DNA of 64,000 bases. Source: Cheilinus undulatus. Taxonomy: Eukaryota; Chordata; Actinopteri; Labriformes; Labridae. Made by a program: the position numbers and the translations under genes. This document shows, piece by piece, positions 1-17,200 of this stretch. How positions within the stretch are numbered: position 1 is the first letter of the stretch; every line of letters starts with the position of its first letter. The notes under the pieces were generated by a model, which saw only the letters and a list, made by a program, of their open reading frames with translations, did no database searches and had not been told where the DNA came from. The stretch lies in contig NC_054866.1 in NCBI RefSeq assembly GCF_018320785.1, positions 14,803,885 through 14,867,884 of the forward strand. The letters run 5' to 3'.

Positions 1-1020
1 CACAGAAATTGCTATTTCTGGACAATTTCCCATTATTTTTCCTTCTGGATAAAATGCCTTCATGTTCACAAGTCTCTGCACTATTAGTGAAGGAGCTGTA
101 AGTGACTAATTTGTGATTTTATCCTGATTTTTGAAGTGACAGACAGGGCGGAAATTCCCCAATAATTTCTATCATCTAAAAGAATTATTGCAATATTCTT
201 TATCAGTATATTAAGCTAGGCATACACTGTGTGATTTTAGGCTGTTTTAGACCCGGTTTTTGAGTTGTACAAACATACATGTACAACCAGTCCAATTGCT
301 CGTGGGGGTGGGGGTGGGGGGGTGGGGGGGTGGGGTGGGGGGGGGGTGGGGTACAGCTGCTCCTGATTAGCTGGATACATTCCTGGCATGTTTGATTTTG
401 GACTTTTTTATTGTCAGGTTTGTCTAGTAATACTATGAACACGGAATATGCATAAAAAACATTGACAGGAAAAGAAAAACAAATGCTATGATTTCAATGC
501 TGGTTAGATAAGCTTGTGAGTGTGTATACTGGTGCAAGGGAGAAAGACAAAATGTTTGAGTTTGGGCTGTACATATGAACACACTGGATCTGATTTGGAT
601 TTGTATCTGCAGAAGTCCCAGTTTAATTCAAACAGTTTGAACCCTCAAATCTTCCACCACAATCTGACCATACATTATGAGCACATAATCCATCTGAGTT
701 GGTTGTGCATTTTAAGTGATTCTGTCACACAGTGTGATCTGAGATTTCACCATGACTTTTAGAAAATTGAGGCTTTAAATCAACAAGTTAGTGTTCTATT
801 TGTTAAGTTTAACTGCATTTATCAAGTGCCTGTACCTGCTTTACAGTACACAATTTTCAGCAAAATCTAGTCTACAACTAGTTTGATCAATAATGATAAA
901 TATTTTCTTTTTAACATCAAAAACCTGGACATGTAATATTTTAAAGGTATGGTAAATAACCTTTATCTAAGCAAATGGCCTGCACTGACAATGAGTATCA
1001 AACTGATTATCTCATCTTAC
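1..1020. other. PSMD2 intron 7 (partial)
   Basis: No exon seen. Holds the G-rich tract at about 303-352. The stretch from about 215 to 745 starts with a CATACACTGTGTGATTT-like motif and ends with a loosely inverse CACACAGTGTGAT motif, possibly an old inverted-repeat element. I could not establish this. Confidence 0.4.
303..352 (+). repeat. G-rich simple repeat, (G4-8 T)n
   Basis: Runs of 4 to 10 G separated by single T on the plus strand over about 50 bases. More than four G-runs are adjacent, so a G-quadruplex can form in principle. On the PSMD2 transcript strand it is C-rich. Confidence 0.9.
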
Positions 1021-6186
<5,166 letters not shown>

Positions 6187-6340
6187 GGTTGCGGTTGTAT
6201 GAACAGTCGGCTAACAAACGGAACTGAGGAGGACTACTGTGAGCGCACTTCTTCTTTGGTGTGAAAAATGTGTTGACGTATCTTTATACTGCCCCTATCG
6301 TTGGTGCACTGACTTGAACCGCACAGCACGAAAAGTATAG
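6187..6340 (-). promoter_or_regulatory. Probable PSMD2 5' UTR and core promoter
   Basis: The region just upstream of the PSMD2 ATG has more CpG than its surroundings. The transcription start should lie here, but no TATA box or specific factor site is evident. Placement is inferred from gene position only. Confidence 0.5.
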
Positions 6341-7460
6341 GTTCCGTCAAATATTTAGCATTAAAAACATCTTCACGGCAGAGTAGAAAAAATAAGATGA
6401 CCATTGAGTCAACGAATTTTTGAGCAATTTATTCAAGAACACATCGTCACTTTTTTGTGTCAATCAATGTCAATATATTTCTCGATTAGACTCAAAATCA
6501 GAGAAATGGATCACAACTCAGTGTCAATTTCCTCGACTAAAGCTATGACGAAAAATGTTCGTTTGGTCATCATCAAGGCCTGGCAATTTCACGTTATTAA
6601 TAATAAAAAAAACCTCTACAGAAAGCTTGCCTAAAAATCAACAGAGGTCCCTAAAAATATTCTGACATTACAGAGAAAACACGTTGACTTATTATTATCA
6701 TTATTATTATTATTTTTAAATGTCTGCTAAACCACTTCAAAGGCCCTTTTAATAGAAAAATTCTTCTTAGAAAATCAAAACTGGAGTTGCTACAGGTCTG
6801 GGAATGTATCTAACAATATCCCATTGGATGTAAAATAAAACAACCTATTGTTCAGTGTTTTTTGATACACTTTTCCAGCATTTTATTTATTTTGTCATAA
6901 TAAAAAAGACGCTGTAACTTGTCTGAAAATAACACGCAGGTACTTAATGCTCTGTTGGACTTTTCAGTTATTTATTCAGGTCTCATTTTAACTGAAGTTA
7001 ATAACTGCTTTAATACAGGTTTTTTTTGAAGGGTCTAGTTAAACTGTCCAAAAATAATTAAGATACAGCAAATTTACTTGGAAATGATAGTAAATGAACT
7101 TTGAGATGCATTATAAGCGTTTTTTTTTCATATATAAAAAGGGAAATCAAGACAGAAAAAAAATGTTTTGTCGTCAAAGATTTGCACAACACACACAACA
7201 GATTTGAAAGCAGGGATAGTGTGACTGCATTTATCCGAAGCGCGGATAGCAGGACAGAATCAGGGAGCTGTAGACAAAGACTGTCTAAAAACAAATCTTT
7301 GATAGTAAAAACTCTGACAACAAGTTAGCTGTGTTTTCATCATGGAAACTAAGAAGGGACTGATGTTAGTGCTGCACGGTTGTACATTCAAATCCATATC
7401 TTTTCATTGTGCATATAATTGTTAAAACCATGACGAGGTTAAGCATTGAAGAAAAACCTT
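6341..7460. other. Spacer between PSMD2 promoter and Tc1 copy 1
   Basis: AT-rich, with only short open frames that lack family features. Nothing recognised. Confidence 0.5.
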
Positions 7461-8600
7461 TTATGGACAAAAGAATTCGGCCACACCTGTTTTTTTTATT
7501 GAATTCAGGTCTTTCAACCAGATCTGTTGCTATAAGTGAATCATATCAAGCACCTAGCCATGCAGTCTCATTAGCAAACATTTCTGAAACAAAATGGGTT
7601 GTTCTGAAGGGCTTAGTATTGTGATCGATGCCACTTTTGCAATAAGATGGTGAGTGAAATTTCACCCCTGCTGGATATTCCCGGTCAGCTGTAAGCTATA
7701 CATCTGGGAAGTTGAAGTATTTAGGAACAACAGCACCTTTGCTCAGAAGACCACGTAAAATCACAGAGCGAGGTCAACAACTGCTAGTCATCAACGCTCT
7801 GCTGATTCCACAGCTAAAGACTTAATATATTTTACATTAGTTCCACCGGCATTCAAATACTGTGCAGCAAGAGCTTCACGAATTTCCATGGCCGAGCAGC
7901 TGCATGCAAGCCTCACATCAACGTGTCCAATACCAAGCACCGACTTTCTCCACTGAGCTGGAGTGTGGAGCAGTGGAAATGTGTTCTGTGGAGTGGCAAA
8001 TCACGCTTCTCTGTTTGGCAGTCAGATGGGTGAGTCTGGGTTTGGTGGATGCTGGGAGAACATTACCTGCCTGACTGCACTGTGCCAACTGTGAAGATTG
8101 GTGGAAGAGGGCTAATAGTATGCGGCTGTTTTTCATGGTTTGGGCTAGGCCATTTATCTCCAGTGAAGGGCAATCTTGATACTGAACAATACTATGCTTC
8201 CAACTTCGTGGCAACAATTTGTGGAAGGGCCTTTTCTATTCCAACATAACTGTGCCCAAGAACACAAAGCAATGACCATAAAGACAAGGCTTGATGAGTT
8301 TTGTGTGACCTAAACCCTAAGAAGCACCTTTGGGATGAACTGGAATGGAGAATTTGAGCCAGGTCTCTCGTCTCATCACCATCAGTGTCTGACCTCATAA
8401 ATGCTCCACAGAATGAATGGGCACATTTCCCACAAAAATACTCCAAAATCTTGTGGAAAGCCTTCAAAGAAGAGTGGAGGCTGTTATAGCTTCAAAATAG
8501 AGCCCAATTCCGTGAAAGTACATGTTTTTGAATACAGTGTCATTGCAGTCTCTGTTGGTGTAATGGTCAGGCGTCCAAATACTTCTGTCCATATAGTGTA
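7461..8600 (+). mobile_element. Decayed Tc1-like transposon, plus orientation
   Basis: The left end has GGACAAAAGAATTCGGCCAC and the right end CAAATACTTCTGTCCATATA, an inverted pair typical of a fish Tc1 family. Between them, broken plus-strand frames give transposase pieces: CGVANHASLFGSQMGESGFG, then YAAVFHGLG, then TSWQQFVEGPFLFQHNCA, then LRSTFGMNWN (the DLNPIEHLWDELE region, degraded). Several stops and frameshifts; about 1.14 kb against the usual 1.6 kb. It faces the copy at 8892-10445. Confidence 0.85.
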
Positions 8601-8891
8601 TGTCTGTATTGCCTTCAGTAAAGCAATACTTTACATTATATTTAATGTAAACGTTATTAAAGCAGCAATAGTACATGAGTGCGTCCCACTTCTTATCATT
8701 ACAATAACACTAATAAATTTAGTTCTAAGAAAATGAAATGTAGGGACTTTTAGTTGACTAAAAATGTTTTTGAGTTTTGAGTTTTTACAGGGTAAATGAC
8801 CATTCTGTGACGAAAAAGAAAATGTGTTTTAATTTAAAAAGAAAATTCAAAATAGCTGCCAAAAAGAGTACTGTAACAAAATGTCTTCATA

Positions 8892-10445
8892 TACTATATT
8901 GCCAAAAGTATTCCTGCCTTGACTCGCATATGAACTTAAGTGACATCCCATTCTTAATCCATAGGGTTTAATATGACGTCGGTCCACCCTTTGCAGCTGT
9001 AACACCTTCAACTCTTCCGGGAAAGGCTTTCCACAAAGTCTAGGAGTGTGTTTATGGAAATTTTTGACCATTCTTCCAGAAGTGCATTTGTGAGGTCACA
9101 CACAGATGTTGGACGAGAAGGCCTGGCTCTCAGTCTCTGCTCTAATTCATCCCAAAGGTGTTCTATTGGGTTGAGGTCAGGACTCTGTGCAGGCCAGTCA
9201 AGTTCATCCACACCAAACTCTCTCATCCATGTCTTTATGGACCTTGCTTTGTGCACTGGTGCACAGTCATATTGGAACGGGGAAGGGGCCATCCCCAAAC
9301 TGATCCCACAAAGCTGGAGCATGGAATTGTCCAAAATCTCTTGGTATGCTGAAGCATTCAGAGTTCCTTTCACTGGAACTAAGGGGCCAAGCCCAGCTCC
9401 TGATAAACAACCTCACACAGTAATCCCCCCTCCACCAAACTTTACACTTGGCACAATGCAGTCAGACAAGTACAACTGACAACCACCAAACCCAGACTCG
9501 TCCATCAGATTTCCAGATGGAGAAGTGCGATTTGTCACTCCAGAGAACGTGTCTCCACTGCTCTAGAGTCCAGTGGCGGTGTGCTTTACACCACTGCATC
9601 TGACATTTTGCATTGCACTTGGTGATGTATGGCTTGGATGCAGCTGCTCGGCCATGGAAACCCATTCCATGGAGCTCCCTACGCACTGTTCTTGAGCTAA
9701 TCTGAAGACCACATGAAGTTTGGAGCTCTGCAGCGATTGACTCGAGAGGGACCCAACTGCAGTCAAGATGGCTGACATGGGCATCGCTATACATCCAATC
9801 CATGCTGGAAGTCCCAAGCAGAAGTTTCTTCTTTGTGTTGGACTCAGCTGCTAGTGTTTGTCAGTCTTTTTCGGGCCTAAGCCTAACCCTTGGTGCTTGA
9901 TCTCAAATATGTCACCTTCCCCACTGCCTTACCCTGAACCTAACCACTTGGGTTTTAATGCCTAAGCCTAAACTTAGACGTACGGACTTCTGGTTGAGAC
10001 TTCCGGTAGGGATTGGATGAATGTCGGCCATCTTGTCTGCATCAAGGTACTCTTGATTGACTCCGCAGAAAGTTGGTGACCTCTGCACACTATGCGCCTC
10101 AGCATCGTTGACCTGGCTCCGTCATTGTACGTGGCCTACCACTTGGTGGCTGAGTTGCTGTCGTTCCCAGTTGCTTCCACTTTGTTATAACACCACTGAC
10201 AGTTGACTGTGGAATATTTAGGAGCGAGGAAATTTCACCACTGGACTTGTTGCACAGGTGGCATCCTATCGCAGTACCACGCTGGAATTCACTGAGCTCC
10301 TGAGAGCGACCCATTCTTTCACAGATGTTTGTAGAAACAGTCTGCATGCCTAGCTTGATTTTATACACCTGTGGCCACGGAAATGATTGGAACACCTGAT
10401 TTCTATTATTTGGATGTTTGAGTGAATACTTTTGGCAATATAGTG
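8892..10445 (-). mobile_element. Tc1-like transposon with both terminal repeats, disrupted
   Basis: Ends are TACTATATTGCCAAAAGTAT at left and ATACTTTTGGCAATATAGTG at right, flanked by TA. On the minus strand the transposase starts MGRSQELSEFQRGTAIG with helix-turn-helix text (IPQSTVSGVITKWKQLG) and an AT-hook-like linker (PPSGRPRTM). It continues with [40 protein letters not shown], and finally SPDLNPIEHLWDELEQRLRA. WSDKSHFS is the second-Asp region and DLNPIEHLWDELE the third acidic motif. The frame is broken by a nested insertion (9744-10054) and by a deletion near 9475, so it is inactive. Confidence 0.93.
9744..10054. mobile_element. Nested 311-bp inverted-repeat MITE inside the Tc1 copy
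   Basis: The nine bases GATTGACTC occur at 9735-9743 and again at 10055-10063. Removing one copy plus the insert restores the Tc1 reading around the CAGCGATTGACTC / CGCAGAAAG junction. The ends form imperfect inverted repeats of more than 30 bases: CAAGATGGCTGACAT and ATCCAATCC...GGAAGTC at left against the complement of the right end. The interior is non-coding, with CCTAAGCCTAACC-like text. A 9-bp duplication and ends starting with G suggest a Mutator-like origin. That class call is inference. Confidence 0.88.
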
Positions 10446-10512
10446 TATTTGAGCTGAATGGCATAACACAGTATCTATCTTGGTATTCTCCTTTAATGAA
10501 GAATGTCAAAGT

Positions 10513-10667
10513 TACGGAGCCCGGGAGGTGACATGAACGTGTTTATTTTTTTTTTAATACGCACGCGCGTTTTAGTATCTCGCGTAATAAAACGCGCGTG
10601 CGAGATACTAAAACGCGCGTGCGTATTAAAAAAATAAGCACTCTCATGTCCCCTCTCGGGCTCCGTA
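10513..10667. mobile_element. 155-bp near-perfect foldback element
   Basis: One arm starts TACGGAGCCCGGGAGG and the other ends CTCTCGGGCTCCGTA. The arms stay complementary almost to the centre (GCACGCGCGTTTTAGTATCT and its inverse), leaving a loop of about 16 bases. CAAAGT flanks it at 10507-10512 and 10668-10673, a 6-bp target duplication. CpG-rich core (CGCGCG) in an AT-rich setting. Family unknown to me. Confidence 0.9.
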
Positions 10668-10673
10668 CAAAGT

Positions 10674-11033
10674 AAATGCCACATTACCAGAATTAAAAAC
10701 TGATGTGATTCTAGCAAACAAAAATGAGTTCAATAACACCAAGAAACACAGAAATCCTAGTTTAACATTATCGGGTAATTTATCTCTTTTCACCATCGAA
10801 AATTACAGGGAAAGCTCCGACACAATGTGTAACTTGCATAAATTTATCTCTAGCATTTGGAAAAGTGAGCGGAACTAGATACGTCACCAAAGGAACTCCC
10901 TGCAATTACCAAAGCTTGGAATCTGGTGTTCTCCTACAGTCCCTAAAAGCACCACCAGCGCTAGTCATATGACTACAGTGGAGAAGAAAGTGAACCACAT
11001 GACGCTCGTGTCTGTGTCAAACCTTACACCAAC
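10674..11033 (+). promoter_or_regulatory. Upstream region / probable promoter of PRSS16
   Basis: The 360 bases between the foldback element and the PRSS16 ATG should hold its promoter and 5' UTR. No TATA box or binding site can be assigned confidently. The insertion lies very close to the gene start. Confidence 0.4.
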
Positions 11034-11240
11034 ATGGCTTTTCAGGCGTGCAGGCTGTCTCTGCGCATAGTAACCTTATTTTTCCTGTTATCTGTCTTCA
11101 CTGGTGGAAAGGCTCAGTATAAAGGCTTCAGGAGGTTTTATCAGGTGCAGGACATCAGCTTGAGGAGTGTGTTTGAGGAGCAATGGTTCACTCAAAAGCT
11201 GGATCACTTCAATGGTGCAGACAGCAGAGAGTGGAAACAA
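11034..11240 (+). CDS. prss16: PRSS16 exon 1 (coding part)
   Basis: Encodes residues 1-69: signal peptide, then the mature start near QYKGFRRF and the S28 entry motif [10 protein letters not shown]. Donor GTAAGT. Confidence 0.95.
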
Positions 11241-14200
11241 GTAAGTCTGTTTTCGTGTGTATTTTTGTCACCACAGTATTAAAAAATACCAACCAGTAAA
11301 GAGATTAGATTTCTTGCTTAAATAGCCTAGCGTTTTAGACAAAACGAGAAATGAAAGTAACACAGAGAAGTAGCAAAGGCTGTACTGTATGTGCATCTGC
11401 AACAAGGAAATACCCTCATCAGAAATTTTCTTGATCCTCAGGCAAATTTAAGTACGAGAATAGCATAAAATGGAGGAGGAGGTCTTTATTTGCATTGGCA
11501 TAAAAACAACCAAATTGGCACTTTAACAGCTCTTTGTCAGTGGCAGCAAAGATAAAACACCTAAACCTAAAAAAACATAAAATCATGGAAACATTTACTA
11601 ACTTCCTTGTTGATGACACCTGTCTCAGATTCTAAATAAAACACAAGATACTTGTGCCCTATAAAGAGGATCAGCGCTCAGTTAAGAAATCCCTAATCCA
11701 TTACTATTTGCCTCCACAAGTCAAAATAAATAAACCAGACCTTTGAGCTATTTACTTTTTTCTTATGTAAATAGAAATTAAGACAATGTTTAAACTCTTG
11801 CTTGTTTTTTGGGGAAAGAAAATGGTTGGTGTTGATTTTTCCATTTTCAAATGAAAATTAAATGACCACTAGTTTCTCATTCTTTAATATACATTTTAGA
11901 ACCACAAATCCAGTCACCAAAAGAGACACTCATGCAACCATATATACAAATCCGATCTTCTCCGTCTTTGTGTGACTGGTAGGAGTTGGCATTCTCATGC
12001 TCTTCTTGAAGTGTAGCTCCTGAAATCCCCCTTCCTGTAGGATTTTCAGCTTACAGTTTCTGTCTTTTCTGCCTGCAGAGGTACTTTGTAAATGAAGCCT
12101 TTTACAAGGCTGGTGGTCCAGTGTTTCTGATGATTGGGGGAGAAGGAAAAGCAAACCCAGCCTGGATGGAGACTGGAACCTGGCTCACCTACGCAGAGAA
12201 ACTGGGAGCCCTGTGCTTGATGCTGGAACATCGCTTCTATGGAAAGAGCCACCCAACAGCGTATGTCTGACTTCCCTTTTCAAGCTTTATATTCCCCATT
12301 TTTAAATCCCTGTAACACCTCAATGTGTTATAACACCACATAATGTGACAACTCAACAAAAGTAAAAGAATTTACCATGAAGCGCCAACACTGTTGAAAA
12401 GAAGTTACTATCTAGATTTGAAGAGAAATGGTTAAACCATGCCTTGATAAAACCTTAATTGAGGATATACAGTGCTTAACAAATTAATTAGACCACCCTT
12501 ACCCTAACCAAAGTAAGGTTTATGCCACAGCTGCCCTAAATTAACAGCATTGGTAATTACCAGAAGCATTTTTTATGTTTTTGCAATGGTTAATACACCA
12601 ATATGTAGAAGCTCTTTAACCCAAATGATATTTTTAATGCTAAAATATAATTATTATTGTTATCCATGAATTTTCAAATTTACTGATTTACAAAAAAACT
12701 GAAAAAATAGTAAAGCACATTATTATTTCTTGATTAATATGTCAAATTATAGTTATTTACTTGCATTCCTGAACAGTAAAATGAGTTTTAGTGGTTGAAT
12801 GTTATGCTCGATTCATTTCTGACATTTCTGACAGAGAAGCCCAGTAAGCCGGCTCAAATTTGGGTGAATTCAGTTTGAAATTCCTCATTCCTGTTGAAAA
12901 TGGTAAAATGTGGAAAGCTCACTGAAAATGAAAGGGTCCGCATTAAAGCACTTCATGATGCTGGATGGTCTTTGAGACAAATATGACAGGTGGTCTAATA
13001 AATTTGTTAAGCACTGTATATTGAAATCAAACATTATTATTGGTACTGAATCTTGTGTTCAAGCTAACCTAACAAGAAGTCTGAGACTTTTGGCTGCTCA
13101 GTTAAAAACAGGAATCCTTCCTCTGGCTCTTGAAGTCGGAGCAGAGACGGGTAATTTTGTGATTTAGGAGGAGTCGGGAATTCTCATTTTGTTTTATATT
13201 GTCCTTTCTATGATGATTTAGGATCACCTGTGATAAATGAAATGTTTGTTAAAAATCCTGAAATATTTTGGAGCAATGCTGATGTCGGGATAGAATGGTT
13301 GTTCACTTTTAATTTCTATAGGTTGACCTCTTCTGTAGAAAAAGCCTAGAAGAAATGTCAGGATGTTTTTTTTCACTGGAATTATTCTATCTAGTGTCTA
13401 CTTTGGGTTTCTGTGTAAATATCTGTGTCCTGCAATCCTATTACTATACTATAATACTATAAAAATATTGCTTAAAGTAAAATAAAAAAAAAAAAAAAAA
13501 AATCAGAAAAACATCCCAAGAAATATAAACCGAGTCAACCAGACAGTGGGTCTGTTACTAAGGGGAAAAACAGCCTTGCATTTCCATGGTATGTAGACAA
13601 AGTGCTTAAATCTTTAATCCACCCTTGCTGCTTACTTTTTTTTTTTTTTTTTTTTTAAATGAGGACTCTGCTCAACCCAAAAACTGCACTCTATAGGTGT
13701 ATTAACTAAACAGCAAACGACATATTTTGTTTCATGGATGAATTTCACTTAAGGTAAAAAAGCTGTTACAGCAGGCCTTCCTGGTTTGCACTGCCATTGA
13801 TCCCAGAATGCTGAGCTCACAGTGTAAACCAGGAAGGACACTTGCAACAACTTCTCTCTCTCAACAGGTGAAATATATCCATGAAACAAAAACAGTAATT
13901 TGCTATTCAGTAAATACATGTTATGGAGGGCAGTTTTTGTTTGTACAAAACATAAAAAAGTAAGATTAGCTCAAGAAGAACCCAAATTAAACAGAAGTAG
14001 TCATCAAAACTGAATCAAATGAGACTGATAGTTTGGCATACAAAGGAGAAGCTTTTACCCAATAAAACATTTGTCCAGCATTACATGTTCACATTAATGA
14101 TGAGACAAGTTAAGGCAGTGTAGAGTTAAAACTAAACAAGTGAAAAACTAAATAATCAATTTCAATAAATTCTGTAGTATAAATTATATTGGTCTGCTAG

Positions 14201-17200
14201 TATTCTTTATTTAATTTTGACTGATTAATGTCAATTTTAAAAAATACAAAAATAAAATACTTTATTAAAAAAAACACTGCATTTGGAGATATCATCATAC
14301 AGTCCTTTTCCCAATCAAAAGACAGTAAAGTTAAAGTGTATCTTCATCTTAATTCAGAGTTTTGCTCAGCCATCATTACTAAAAGGTTGTTTGAAAAAGA
14401 ATCAGTGAAATCAGATTGTCCAAATAGGGTGTTGTAACCTTGTATTACATGAATAAATAATTCCTCAGATTGAGGAGGCCTCACTTCTCTGTCTGGCTTG
14501 TTCCAAAAAGCAACTTTCACCACCACACTTCAAAATGTGACCGCAGCAGATTGAGAGATTTCAGCAACTCTGATTGCACAACACTGAGGGATCAACAAGA
14601 GAACATAAGTCAAACCGTGACGTGTTTGTTGTGTAAAGCAGCTGATGTACCACTAGATGGCAGCACAATCCCTGACTCCTGTATTTTAAAATGGACTGAA
14701 AACTTTGATGCTCGCTCAAACTCTCTTTTCAATTCTTGCTTTTCTTAAGAGACCTCAGCACAGAAAACCTGCGTTATCTCAGCAGTCGACAGGCGCTGGC
14801 TGATCTGGCACATTTCCGCACAGTGATGGCAGAAAAACGGGGGCTGACTGGCAGTAAGTGGGTGGCATTTGGCGGGTCGTACCCAGGATCTCTCGCTGCT
14901 TGGTTTAGGCTGAAGTTTCCACACTTGGTCCATGCCTCTGTGGCCACCAGTGCACCTCTTCATGCCACTGTCAACTTCCCAGGTATGAAGACACACCGGC
15001 CCCTCCATCAACCCCACAAACATACACTGGCAGGCACAACAAAATTGGTCTTATTTCCTTTCTATTTGGGAACATCAGGGTTTTAAGCCCAAATTTGTGT
15101 TAAAATGTAGTGATTCAAGATGATTTTTTTTGTTAAATAAATGATCTATTCTAGTTACAGGTTGAATTGAGATTATTTTAGTTCAGTTTTCACTAATAAG
15201 TTCATCTTTATGTAAAGCATCTAATAACCCTTATTTAGGATAATACTAGAATGAATGCCTGACAGTTATATGCCTCCACAACATATACAGTTACAAGATA
15301 GTCAAACTACGGTGCTGCTTGGAGGAAGAAGGGCAGGGGTGGTTATTGCTCTTGACATTGTACCTCCTAAATTTGTTTAGTTCATCCTTGTGTCCCAGTA
15401 AGTTTGACCTTTGGCCTCCAAATGTCATTAGCAAATCTGTCAGCCAGAGTGGTCATTTATGCAAAGTTTGAGGAAAATTCTTCAAATCCTTCTGAGGTAT
15501 CATGTTCATAAGACTGGAATGGATGGCAGTAGGAGATAAGATATTAAGATAAGATATTCCTTTATTAGTCCCGCAAGTATGCATGGGCATGTAGTTGACA
15601 GGTGTAGCTATGTACAGTCGTACAGATGGGCAAACCAAAAATGTGATGCCTCCGGCCCTGTGTTACACCCAGACATAGCATAAAGATATCTCATTTCTGA
15701 CTCCTGAGGATAGCCAAGCAACAAAAAAAGAAAAATTGCGGTCCTCAGTACTCTGTGCACTCTTGTGGATTTAAGTGTGAGGAAGAAGATGGTGGAGATG
15801 CCAGCCTCTGCAGTTTTGCTCTTTATTTCAAACAGGCTATGATCTTTTAGCCAGTTGGTGACAAGCAAAAACAGGTCTCATCAAAGTTGCAGCCAGCATG
15901 CCTCACCGACTCCTGATCAATCATAAGCTGATACCTGTTCAAAGACAGACAAGCACACAAATAAACAGACCCAAATCTACCTGCAGAAAAACACTGTGTA
16001 GCACTTTATATTAATGCCCTTGTAATAAGCATTTATACCTTAACATACACTTTTTAGCAGTTAAAAATGCAGCTACTGGATCTTAAGTGGACGCAGTGTC
16101 TTATCAACATTAATGAATGCTTTATTATGCACTTGTTAGCATGTTACAATTCATTGTTTGACATATATATTAATTTCTAACACATTTACAGACAGAATGC
16201 CATGGTAAGCATACAACACTGCAACATTATACAAATGTGCCCCCTTTAACTTCATGTTACAAAAGTTTGCTTTAGAAGTTGAGCTAGTATTTTTACTACA
16301 AACACATAAAAATGGTGAAATTTGGAAGAAATTTTTGTGTGCAGTTATATTTACCTCTGAATTACAGAGGAATTGGCAGAATTTCTTAGTTCTGTATTGC
16401 AGTGGCAGTAAAATGAAAATAAGTGGTTTTAATGGTAGTCAGTGTGGCCTCAAAGGGCTCTAGGAGGGAGCATGTGAGTTTTTTGTCTACACAGTGGAAA
16501 ATTCTGTCAACACAGTGTTTATTCTGAAATTCCAAAATTCATTAAAAAATGAGCATTTTTGTCAAATATCATCATCTTTGCATGATAACTGCCAAAGAAA
16601 GTAAAAATACACTTAAAAAGCCTTAAAATGACTCTGGGGGGCCTGAGGGTTAAAAAAGCAGCATTTTCAACTGACAGTTAAATGAGGAAATAATATCTTC
16701 TTTTTCACATGGACATTCACATAAGATGACAAGGAATGCATAAAGTACTTATAAAAGTGTATATAGTTTTAGTCTTATTGTTGTACCTCCCCTGACTTAT
16801 TCTTTTTAATAACCTTTTCTCTGAGTTGCTTGGAGTGTTCTTTTGTCTTCATGGTGTAATGGTAGGAATACAAATTAACCAGTGACTGGACCTTCCAGAC
16901 ACAGGTCTCTTTATACTACAATCACTTGAGACACAATTACTGAACCCAGGTGATCCCCATTTCACTAATTGTCAGACTACTAGCTGTTGAATTAGGTCAG
17001 TCACTTTGAAGGGGGTGAATTTTTATGCAGTCACTTATATTCCATTACTGTTTGTAGAGGATATTGTGTGTTTCTTGGATAGCTCAGAGATGAGGACAAC
17101 CCACTTTCTCTATCCATGCCTGTGTTGTGTTTGGCTGAATTTGTTGTTTGCTTCAGGAAGTCCTCAGGATGAACATAAGGTCAGAGGAGCTTTGATCATG

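Noticed and set aside
9048-9479. 143-residue plus-strand frame
   Set aside because: Antisense to the Tc1 transposase C-terminal part, which reads correctly on the minus strand.
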